DNA of 13,571 bases from Calditrichaceae bacterium (GTDB taxonomy: Bacteria > Calditrichota > Calditrichia > Calditrichales > Calditrichaceae), in the NCBI GenBank assembly GCA_030592985.1, contig JAUVIB010000044.1, positions 1 through 13,571 of the forward strand, read 5' to 3'. Of the stretch, positions 5,703-12,597 are shown in pieces. The translations under genes and the position numbers were made by a program. A model generated the notes under the pieces. That model saw only the letters and a list, made by a program, of their open reading frames with translations, was not told the origin of the DNA and did not search any database. Position 1 is the first letter of the stretch; every line of letters starts with the position of its first letter.

Positions 5703-7300
5703 TCGCTATCCTCCTCTTCAGTCATTTCCACCTCATTATCGCCATTTTTTGACTCAATATTAGAATCAGGTTTTTTCGAATTTTGCTCTTCTTCTTCCTC
5801 CTCTTCAGGAATCGGGACAACCGATAATAGTATTTCTTTAATATTATTAGAATCATCGGGATTATATATTACCCAGGGTATGCTTTCCGGAACCAGAAAA
5901 TGGGAACGTATCGTATCAATATTTTCATTTTTTGAAAAATTCGTTAAAATGATACTAACCGGTGCTTGATTTAAACTTAACATATGATTAATAAAATAAT
6001 TATTGTACTCAAACCCATCAATTTTATTGCAATCAAGGAGAAAAACATAACCTGATAGACCTTCGGAAAGCTGTTCGATGGAATCTAAAATCATTTGGTT
6101 CATTTCTGCACCAATAATTAATAATTCCAAACTTTTATGTAATTGAACATGAGCTAATTCAAGCTGACTCTTTCCTTGCATTTTCCCTTGGGTGTGGGAC
6201 AATTCCCTAATAATTTTTGAACGGCCTCCATCTTCTGCCCCCAAAAACAACATCTTAATACTGGTTTCTTCTTCTATACCTATATTTTCTCTAAATCGTT
6301 CCAACTCTTCGCTATTCAACAGCATCTCTTTTAATCCGGAATCATTTTTCTGAAAAGTTTCCAACACCGCTTTTACCGGTTCTTCTATTTTCAGCGCATT
6401 TCCCTGTTTTAACTGTAGTAATATTTCTAAAGAACGATAATTGGTGTAAAAGGAGTTTTCCAACACATCATCGACAATAGTCAACTTCTCTAACAGCTTA
6501 AAAAAGCCATTAGATATATCAGGAAAACTCAATATCAAATCACCTATATTTTCCCCTCCAATAAGGCTATGTGGTGAGCATAATGCCTCATAAGATTTAA
6601 AATACTTTCTTCTGGTATCTTCTGCCCTAATTAATATTCCTATATTACTTAATTCAATATTACTTAAACAGCTATCGGGATGTGAAACCGTAAAACTATA
6701 ATTCCCTTCGCGCCATAAATACATATGGAATATCGCTTCCTGTCCCCGTATTGTGCCTACCTGTGCGTCATCCAAATCACCATGATAGAAATAGATTTTT
6801 CCACTATTTGTCTTGGCAGTAATTTTTAAAACACCGGAACGATTTTCTCTGCCAATTTTATTAATAAGCGAAGCCACGGAAGTATTTTCAAGTTTACCTT
6901 TGGAAACTAATTTTTTAGGAATGGAATCAGCTGTTATCTTTTTTAATATAGTTCTTATATTATAAATTATTTCATCCGGGTCATAAGAAACATCAAATAC
7001 CCATTTGGCGCCAAGATCATAAAATGCCAATCTACGGGTTGCATCAGCAGGAACATTATAAACAATCATATTTCCAGTACTTAATCGCTTAAAAAAGTTT
7101 ATAATATTTTCTCTCGGCGCATTTAAAATGGTAAGATAATCAATTATTATCATTATAAAACCCTGGCCGGAAGAATCTCTTTCTAATTCACCAATAGTAT
7201 CAATGTTAAGGGTTTCAATGCCCTCTTTCTTTAAAAAATTACTGAACAATTCGCTTCTACTATGATCATTATCCAGGATACAAACGCCATCAAGGTTCAT
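5699..7300 (-). CDS. Pseudo-receiver-PATAN-pseudo-GTPase fusion protein
   Basis: This 533-residue protein heads the three-gene operon. ATG 7300 follows AGGA with a 6-nt spacer. Residues 4-120 are receiver-like: D10, D12 and D54 are kept, but the Thr/Ser position reads N82 and the KP lysine is missing (WVFDVSYDP). Residues about 135-205 are a PATAN/DUF4388 domain (SLINKIGRENRSGVLKI ... GKIYFYHGDLDDAQVG ... WREGNYSF). Residues about 235-305 resemble the helical or winged segment that follows PATAN. Residues 347-497 follow the layout of COG2229/MglA-type small GTPases: the P-loop is G354-AEDG-G359-R-S361 with Arg for the Walker lysine, the switch II region GTPGQ reads GAEMN at 397-401, and NKxD reads NFSK at 454-457. 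The tail after 498 is strongly acidic (a run of Glu, ending EEEDSE). Nucleotide hydrolysis looks unlikely; a scaffold or regulated-interaction role is inferred. Confidence 0.85.
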   Translation of the reverse strand: MNLDGVCILDNDHSRSELFSNFLKKEGIETLNIDTIGELERDSSGQGFIMIIIDYLTILNAPRENIINFFKRLSTGNMIVYNVPADATRRLAFYDLGAKWVFDVSYDPDEIIYNIRTILKKITADSIPKKLVSKGKLENTSVASLINKIGRENRSGVLKITAKTNSGKIYFYHGDLDDAQVGTIRGQEAIFHMYLWREGNYSFTVSHPDSCLSNIELSNIGILIRAEDTRRKYFKSYEALCSPHSLIGGENIGDLILSFPDISNGFFKLLEKLTIVDDVLENSFYTNYRSLEILLQLKQGNALKIEEPVKAVLETFQKNDSGLKEMLLNSEELERFRENIGIEEETSIKMLFLGAEDGGRSKIIRELSHTQGKMQGKSQLELAHVQLHKSLELLIIGAEMNQMILDSIEQLSEGLSGYVFLLDCNKIDGFEYNNYFINHMLSLNQAPVSIILTNFSKNENIDTIRSHFLVPESIPWVIYNPDDSNNIKEILLSVVPIPEEEEEEEQNSKKPDSNIESKNGDNEVEMTEEEDSE

Positions 7301-7324
7301 AAAATATCCTTTTTAGTAAAAATA

Positions 7325-7330
7325 ATTATA
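7325..7330 (-). promoter_or_regulatory. Possible -10 element for the PATAN operon
   Basis: A perfect TATAAT lies 24 nt before ATG 7300 on the minus strand. No matching -35 is found at 16-18 nt, so it may be one of the many AT-rich coincidences in this region. A promoter must still lie within 7301-7534 if the operon is independent of trmH. Confidence 0.25.
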
Positions 7331-7450
7331 AATATTGACACAAACCGATGAAACTATTAAGCAATACAATGGAAATTACCTATATCTGATTTTAAATACA
7401 AGAATTTTGCAATGATTTTATATCCATTTCTTTTAAATGCTTAACATCTC

Positions 7451-7468
7451 AAAAGTCCGGGGACTTTT
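7451..7468 (-). terminator. Compact inverted repeat, possible terminator after the RNA-methylase operon
   Basis: AAAAGTC and GACTTTT flank a 4-nt loop (7-bp perfect stem; the sequence pairs to within 2 nt of the centre). It lies 67 nt past the last stop of the 12123-7535 operon. The only T-run is the TTTT inside the stem, so it is a weak bidirectional terminator candidate or a protein-binding dyad. Confidence 0.4.
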
Positions 7469-7534
7469 ATGTCTTGCTTCTTTTGCAAATTTATTAAAAT
7501 GTCAGATATTTTTAAATATAGAGGCAATCAGAAA

Positions 7535-8086
7535 TTATGTCAAGTTTTTCAAATACATATCGAATATATGATATATAACAATACCAAAAGCTACTGAGAC
7601 ATTTAATGATTGCTTTATACCGTACATCGGAATTTCAATAGCGGCATCAGCGAGAGAAAGCACCTCCTGGGAAACACCATCCACTTCATTCCCCAGAACC
7701 AGGCATATGGGAAATTCATATGTATAATCAGTATATGCTATACTCCGTGAAGTATGCTCCAAAGCAACTATTTTTATACCTTGTTTTTTTATTGAATGTA
7801 TTGTTGAGATCGGATTTTTTTTATATTCCCAGGGAACACTATCGGTTGCACCTAAAGCCGTTTTATCGATCTCTTTTCTTGGAGGTCTCGCCGTATAACC
7901 GCTAAGAAATAGTTTTGAAAGCCGTACACCATCACTAGTGCGAAAAATACTACCCACATTATGCATACTCCTAATATCCTCTATCAAAGCATAAATCGGC
8001 ATTCTTTCCACCTTTTTAAGCGCTTCTAAATTAGGCTGGCGCTCAAATATCTCGTTAAAGGTTAATTTTCGTATATAGTTTGTCAT
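7535..8086 (-). CDS. SpoU/TrmH-family RNA 2'-O-ribose methyltransferase
   Basis: This 183-residue protein consists of the SPOUT catalytic domain alone, without the N-terminal RNA-binding extension of larger relatives. The three SpoU motifs are clear: motif 1 NVGSIFRTSDG (N43, G45, catalytic-type R49), motif 2 LVLGNEVDGVS (130-139, including N133 and E134), and motif 3 from 150 on (IEIPMYGIKQSLNVSVAFG, with S160, L161 and N162). These form the trefoil-knot S-adenosylmethionine site and the dimer interface. The target, tRNA or rRNA 2'-OH, cannot be told from sequence. ATG 8086 starts 6 nt after the stop of the rRNA uracil methyltransferase gene and has no obvious Shine-Dalgarno, so expression likely depends on coupling to that gene. 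Family call is firm; substrate is open. Confidence 0.93.
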   Translation of the reverse strand: MTNYIRKLTFNEIFERQPNLEALKKVERMPIYALIEDIRSMHNVGSIFRTSDGVRLSKLFLSGYTARPPRKEIDKTALGATDSVPWEYKKNPISTIHSIKKQGIKIVALEHTSRSIAYTDYTYEFPICLVLGNEVDGVSQEVLSLADAAIEIPMYGIKQSLNVSVAFGIVIYHIFDMYLKNLT

Positions 8087-8092
8087 AAAATA

Positions 8093-9496
8093 TTACTTAA
8101 GTTTTAGTTTAACAACGGTTTCTATATGATACGTCTGTGGGAACATATCTATAGGTTGAATTTTTTCAATTTGATAATTCGAGCTTAATATTTTTAAATC
8201 CCTCGCCAGAGTAGTTGGATTACACGAGACATAAATAATTCTTTTCGGTTTTATTTCATTTATATGGCGTGTAACCTTTTCATGCATTCCGCTTCTTGGA
8301 GGATCAGTGATTAACACATCCGGCTTAGGAGCAGCATCCTGAAGCTTATAAAGTAAATCACCGGCAATAAAATCAATGTTTTTTACTTTATGTTCTTTAG
8401 CATTTTTATATGCATCTTCCACAGCGCTTTCCACTACTTCAAAACCGATTACTTTTTTTGCTTTTTTTGCAAGAAACAATCCAATGGTCCCCGTACCGGA
8501 ATATAGATCCCACACAATCTCATTGGATTGCAAATTAGCAAATTTTAGAACAAATTCATATAGTTTTTCTGCCTGAAATGTATTAGTCTGAAAGAATGAA
8601 TTTGCTGATATATTGAAATACATTCCCACTAGTTTTTCCTGAATAAAGGAATCCCCAGCTAATAATATTTCATATTCACCGATAGCTATCTGGGCTAATT
8701 TGCTGTTAATATTATTAACAACACCGGCTATCTGCGGAAATTTCTCCATTAGTTCATCAGCGAGAGGTTTTAGACTTTCCCTATCCTCAAAAGCAGTAAT
8801 AATATTTACCATTATCTTGCCGTTATCAGAGCTTTCACGAAGCATTAGAAATCTTAAGAACCCTTTATGAGACCTAATACCGTACGGCTGGAGTTTTTTT
8901 TCTTTTGCATAATTGGATACATATAAAAGTATTTTGTTGGCTGTTTCGGACTGTAACATACAATTTTCAATATGTAATATTTTATCAAAAGTTCCCGGGA
9001 CATGAAGCCCCAGCGCAAAATCTTTTGATATGTTCATATTTCCCAGCTCTTGTGGTAAAAGCCAGCGGTTATCCGAAAAAGAAAACTCCATTTTGTTTCG
9101 GTAAGCAAAAACGCTATCAGACTCTACAACCGGGGCAACTTCACAATATTCTATTCCTGCAAGACGTTCAATGGATTCCTGAACAATATCTCTTTTGAAA
9201 TCTAATTGATTCTTATAACTCATATTTTGCCATGTACAACCGCCACAATAAGAAAAATAGGAACAATCGGATTCTATCCGGATTTTAGATGGCTGCACAA
9301 TTGACAACAACCTGGCCTCTGCAAAGGATGGTTTTCTTTTAGTTATTCTTGCACTAACAATATCGCCGGGAATTGCATTTTTAATAAAAACAACATAATT
9401 ATCTATACGTGCAACACCAAAACCGCCAAAGGCAAGCTTCTCAATCTTAAACTCATACTCATTGCCCCTTTTAACAGGATATTTACGATTATTCAT
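8093..9496 (-). CDS. rlmD: 23S rRNA (uracil-C5)-methyltransferase, RumA/RlmD family
   Basis: This 467-residue COG2265 enzyme transfers a methyl group from S-adenosylmethionine to uracil C5 in 23S rRNA (U1939 in E. coli RlmD; U747 or both in other family members). An N-terminal TRAM domain (about 10-68) should bind RNA. C78, C84, C87 and C179 form the C-x5-C-x2-C...C set that holds a [4Fe-4S] cluster in RumA. The methyltransferase fold shows the SAM loop WDLYSGTGTIGLF (329-341), DPPRSG (398-403), the catalytic nucleophile C425 in YVSCNPTTLARDL, and the family's C-terminal MFPQTYHIETV with E459 as the likely base. ATG 9496 lies inside the 3' end of the radical SAM gene (8-bp overlap) with no clear Shine-Dalgarno, suggesting coupled translation. 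Length and motifs are complete. Which uracil is modified is not decided by sequence, so the symbol is tentative. Confidence 0.92.
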   Translation of the reverse strand: MNNRKYPVKRGNEYEFKIEKLAFGGFGVARIDNYVVFIKNAIPGDIVSARITKRKPSFAEARLLSIVQPSKIRIESDCSYFSYCGGCTWQNMSYKNQLDFKRDIVQESIERLAGIEYCEVAPVVESDSVFAYRNKMEFSFSDNRWLLPQELGNMNISKDFALGLHVPGTFDKILHIENCMLQSETANKILLYVSNYAKEKKLQPYGIRSHKGFLRFLMLRESSDNGKIMVNIITAFEDRESLKPLADELMEKFPQIAGVVNNINSKLAQIAIGEYEILLAGDSFIQEKLVGMYFNISANSFFQTNTFQAEKLYEFVLKFANLQSNEIVWDLYSGTGTIGLFLAKKAKKVIGFEVVESAVEDAYKNAKEHKVKNIDFIAGDLLYKLQDAAPKPDVLITDPPRSGMHEKVTRHINEIKPKRIIYVSCNPTTLARDLKILSSNYQIEKIQPIDMFPQTYHIETVVKLKLK

Positions 9497-10904
9497 GTAA
9501 TTGACTCACAACTTTTATAATTGATTCTGAAAATGGATTATCATCAAACATTATTAAACCTCTTTGTACTGAATAGTTTAATATATGGGAAAACAAACGA
9601 ATCTTCCGATAAATTTGGTAGTCAAAATTATTAGTATGAAGTGGAAATATAGATTTATTAGTTAGTAACGGATCAGCATTTTTCTCTATCAATCCACTCT
9701 TAACGGCTCTATCATACTCTACTGTTCCGGGTATAGGTGAAAAAGACGCTAAACGAATTTGTATCCCTAATTTATGCACAAAAATCATACTTGCAATTAT
9801 TTCCTCCACAGATTGTTCCGGCAATCCCATTAAAACGTACGATTCCAGGTCCTTTGCTTTATATCCTGCTTTTACCAAATTCTCAACAGCTAATACGATA
9901 TCATCGTTGGTCACTTTTGACTGCATATCATATCTACGATTTTCATTGGAAGTTTCAAAACTTAAGCGGACAGTTTTAAAAGAACTCCTATACATCAGAT
10001 CTGCCATTTCATTATCAATATATTTTGCAAACAGTCCATTTGGAGAATGCAAGCGTATCGGCCAGCTTTTTTGGATTAATTTTTCCATAATAATCTTAAT
10101 GTGGGTCTCTTTTTTAATGAAAAGCGCATCGTCATAAAAAGCGAAATCACGTATATTAAATTTATGGTAATGGGTCCCGAATTCTTCAATAACATTATCC
10201 GTTGATCTTTGCATGAATGGCATAGAAATTAATTTTTGAGCACAGAATGTACAATTATAGGGACAGCCGCGCGAAGTCATAATTACAAGATAATCCACCT
10301 GAGATAGAAGATCAAAAGCAGGAAACGGATAGTCATCTATTGATTTGGGGATTTGAGATAAATCTATCTCAAAGTTGAGTATTTTAGCAAGAATATTTAA
10401 CACTTGCAGTTCGCCGGGTCCTTTTACCAGATAGTCAGGCCTAATGACATTATTTGCATGTTCCGGTAATAAAGAGGCATAAACTCCACCAAGAATAATC
10501 GGCGTATCCGGTAGTATTTTTCTAATTAATTCAACCGTTCTCTTAACACCCGGATACCAATAAGTCATAATAGATGTCACAAGAATAGCATCAACATCCT
10601 TATATTTTTTTACCTGTTCTTCGAAATCTGCTTCGTTGATGCCATATCGGGAATAATATCGTGGTATATGCTTAAGTATACCTGGTTTCTCAATTATTGT
10701 CCGGTCATATTTCCCGGTACCATACTTTTTCCCCCTTATCCCTTTTCGTACTAAAATGGATTTCTCAAGGCAGTCAATTAAATATACATTAAAATTAAAT
10801 TTACGTAAAAATGATGCAATATAGAGTAATCCTAACGGTTTACTCCAAAGATCATAAGCGGTAAAATCATATATCCATGGATTAATTAAAAGTATTTTTT
10901 TCAT
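9489..10904 (-). CDS. Radical SAM protein with N-terminal cobalamin-binding-type domain
   Basis: This 471-residue protein has the class B radical SAM layout. Residues 1-175 match the cobalamin-binding Rossmann-type fold (KKILLINPW, KPLGLLYIASFLR, VDAILVTSIM, PIILGGVYASLLPEH), but no DxHxxG motif for base-off B12 is present. From about 205 comes the radical SAM barrel: C214, C218 and C221 (SRGCPYNCTFC) bind the [4Fe-4S] cluster, with a YDDALF strand at 257-262, RLSFET at 313-318 and the usual SPIPGTVEYDRA segment (389-400). Similar proteins include BchE-like cyclases, methyltransferases and many uncharacterised members; the substrate cannot be told here. Start ATG 10904 lies 46 nt after the TPR gene and has no strong Shine-Dalgarno. 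Its stop overlaps the rRNA methylase start by 8 bp. That coupling raises, but does not prove, a role in RNA modification. Confidence 0.88.
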   Translation of the reverse strand: MKKILLINPWIYDFTAYDLWSKPLGLLYIASFLRKFNFNVYLIDCLEKSILVRKGIRGKKYGTGKYDRTIIEKPGILKHIPRYYSRYGINEADFEEQVKKYKDVDAILVTSIMTYWYPGVKRTVELIRKILPDTPIILGGVYASLLPEHANNVIRPDYLVKGPGELQVLNILAKILNFEIDLSQIPKSIDDYPFPAFDLLSQVDYLVIMTSRGCPYNCTFCAQKLISMPFMQRSTDNVIEEFGTHYHKFNIRDFAFYDDALFIKKETHIKIIMEKLIQKSWPIRLHSPNGLFAKYIDNEMADLMYRSSFKTVRLSFETSNENRRYDMQSKVTNDDIVLAVENLVKAGYKAKDLESYVLMGLPEQSVEEIIASMIFVHKLGIQIRLASFSPIPGTVEYDRAVKSGLIEKNADPLLTNKSIFPLHTNNFDYQIYRKIRLFSHILNYSVQRGLIMFDDNPFSESIIKVVSQLHE

Positions 10905-10950
10905 TTAATTTAGAAGATGGAGTAAGAATAATATTTTGTTTAGGAAAAAA

Positions 10951-12123
10951 TTATCCGATTGCGGTAGCAGTTTTTGTTTTTTCCGTTTTCTTTTTTAATG
11001 CTGTTTTTTTCTCTTTTGATTTAACCGGCTTCTTATCAGCCGGGTATTGTTTATCGACATGGATCGAATATTTCTTACCATCCAAATTATAACGATTCAT
11101 AATCTCAACCCATTCATCCAACTCTTCTTTTACAAATCTTATTATTCCTTTTTCAGAATTGAAATAGCATGGTATTTCATTATTAAACGCTTTTTTTGTT
11201 ATATCATATGGCTTATCAAAATTTAAATACTTTGCAGCCAAACCAGCATTCCATTTTATTAAATTTCTGTCCTTAATTGACCGTTTATAATCCCAGTCTT
11301 TTATTAACTTCTCTCTTAACCATCCTGGATTAATCTTATATATTTTATCCAGTTTTGATTTATATCCTTTACCCTGCTTATAAGCTAAAAGTGCTTTGGC
11401 AAATTTAGGAGATAATGAATCAGGGTCAATATCATCAATGCGGTTTAACACACTTTCTGCCATTTTGAAGTTGTTTACCTGTATATAGGCATTAGACAAA
11501 GAACATAAATTATCAACATTGCTTTCGTATTCCGTAAATTTTTCTAAATATTTCAAAGCCTGATCATGTTTTTTTAATTTACTATAAGCTGTTGCCATAT
11601 ATTTATTAATCAAGGGGTGCTCGGGCTTTAATGCTAATGCAAATTTCAAGTCTTCTAAAGCATTTGACCAAAATTCACCGTAAATTTTATTCACACCGCG
11701 GTTTAGGTGCACAAAAAACTTAACAGTATCATTTAAGGGATCATATTCGTATTCATTATAATATAAATCCAAACTTCTGGCCGAAATCATTCGTGATTTA
11801 CCACTTGAACGTTTATTATTATTATATTCCCGATTTATTTTCGTGAAAAATTCGCTTAATTTTTGCAACACTTCACTTTCATTTACAAGAACAACCCTCA
11901 CTGAAATTGAATCATCTTCCAACCTAAACTTACCCCGTGCTTCAGTAAAAATATGATTCATAAAATCATTTGCCATATTACGTGGGGAGGCGATTTTTAA
12001 AGGAATATAGCCTCGTCCATATTCTGAATCAGAGCAATACGAATAATTAACGGTGAATTTATTTTCATTGTAAGACCATTTTTTTAAATATGCAGATAAA
12101 ATATAAAGATTTATCGCTTCCAT
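10951..12123 (-). CDS. TPR protein with a C-terminal excisionase-type (HTH_17) domain
   Basis: This 390-residue protein heads the operon; ATG 12123 follows AAGGAG at a good distance. The N-terminal 140 residues are unrecognised. Residues about 145-245 contain tandem TPR-like helices (ALEDLKFALALKPEHPLINK, AYSKLKKHDQALKYLEK, AYIQVNNFKMAESVLNRIDDIDPDS). Residues about 294-343 read like a MerR/excisionase winged helix-turn-helix: LAAKYLNF...KAFNNEIPCYFN...GIIRFVKEELDEWVEI, matching the family's EAAKYLGV...IPA...IRFRKEDLDEWL pattern. The last 30 residues are very Lys/Thr rich (KSKEKKTALKKKTEKTKT), a probable nucleic-acid-binding or disordered tail. No signal peptide is seen. Placed before radical SAM and RNA-methylase genes, it may link protein interaction with nucleic-acid binding. 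TPR is likely; the HTH assignment is an inference. Confidence 0.8.
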   Translation of the reverse strand: MEAINLYILSAYLKKWSYNENKFTVNYSYCSDSEYGRGYIPLKIASPRNMANDFMNHIFTEARGKFRLEDDSISVRVVLVNESEVLQKLSEFFTKINREYNNNKRSSGKSRMISARSLDLYYNEYEYDPLNDTVKFFVHLNRGVNKIYGEFWSNALEDLKFALALKPEHPLINKYMATAYSKLKKHDQALKYLEKFTEYESNVDNLCSLSNAYIQVNNFKMAESVLNRIDDIDPDSLSPKFAKALLAYKQGKGYKSKLDKIYKINPGWLREKLIKDWDYKRSIKDRNLIKWNAGLAAKYLNFDKPYDITKKAFNNEIPCYFNSEKGIIRFVKEELDEWVEIMNRYNLDGKKYSIHVDKQYPADKKPVKSKEKKTALKKKTEKTKTATAIG

Positions 12124-12268
12124 TTACACTCCTTCAATTTCGAGGATTTTTTTATAATTATAGATACAATTTATGGCTGCTTTAATCCAACATTAATAAA
12201 TAAAATGAGGAAGTATGCTTATCAAGATCAATAATAATCTAAAAGGTAGTAAAAAACACAAATGTATT

Positions 12269-12291
12269 AAAAAAATAATAGGAATATTATT
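12269..12291 (-). terminator. AT-rich hairpin followed by a T-run in the TPR leader
   Basis: On the minus strand AATAATA-TTCC-TATTATT forms a 7-bp stem with a 4-nt loop, followed directly by several T residues. An A/T-only stem is weak for an intrinsic terminator. It begins at the stop codon of a 15-codon frame, about 60 nt after a predicted transcription start. Confidence 0.3.
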
Positions 12292-12356
12292 ATAGACCAA
12301 CATTATTAATACGTATGGAAATCCTGATATCAATCATAATTGGCAGTTCGAATATC

Positions 12357-12385
12357 AACTTAAAGATAATATTCTTTTATGTCAA
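12357..12385 (-). promoter_or_regulatory. Candidate promoter upstream of the TPR operon
   Basis: A consensus TTGACA (12385-12380), a 17-nt spacer and TAAGTT (12362-12357) lie on the minus strand. Transcription from here would give a leader of about 225 nt before ATG 12123. The -10 matches consensus at only three positions. Confidence 0.4.
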
Positions 12386-12597
12386 GGTTTTTATTATTCT
12401 CCTAATTGAATATCTCTTCCACTTTTCATGAATAATATATGGAAACTCTATTAGGTTTCCTGTATTGACACAGCGGTATTGCTTATTTCAGCAAAGGATC
12501 CAATTCGTAAAATAGTTTCTTATTTGTTAATATAAATATGGAAATCACCTCTAACTTGTTTGTTTCTAATATGTTAAAGAAGGATATTCATCGTCAA

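Larger units (their letters stand above)
12124..12597. other. 474-bp intergenic region between butyrate kinase and the TPR operon
   Basis: This AT-rich region has no convincing gene. Read on the minus strand it holds, in order: a 6-bp inverted repeat GGAAAC/GTTTCC at 12441-12460 just past the butyrate kinase gene, a TTGACA promoter candidate (12385-12357), a 15-codon reading frame (12337-12290), an AT-only hairpin with a T-run (12291-12269), and a TATAAT 34 nt before the TPR start codon (12162-12157). It could carry a leader or a small RNA. Confidence 0.5.

Noticed and set aside
8905..9198. 97-residue plus-strand frame inside the rRNA methylase gene
   Set aside because: It is opposite a complete, motif-rich methyltransferase and shows no domain of its own.
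12290..12337. 15-codon minus-strand frame as a real small gene
   Set aside because: It has no Shine-Dalgarno, and frames this short are expected by chance; it is mentioned only as part of a possible leader.
12441..12460. Inverted repeat GGAAAC/GTTTCC as terminator of butyrate kinase
   Set aside because: It has only a 6-bp stem, an 8-nt loop and no T-run on the minus strand, so it is not enough to call a terminator.
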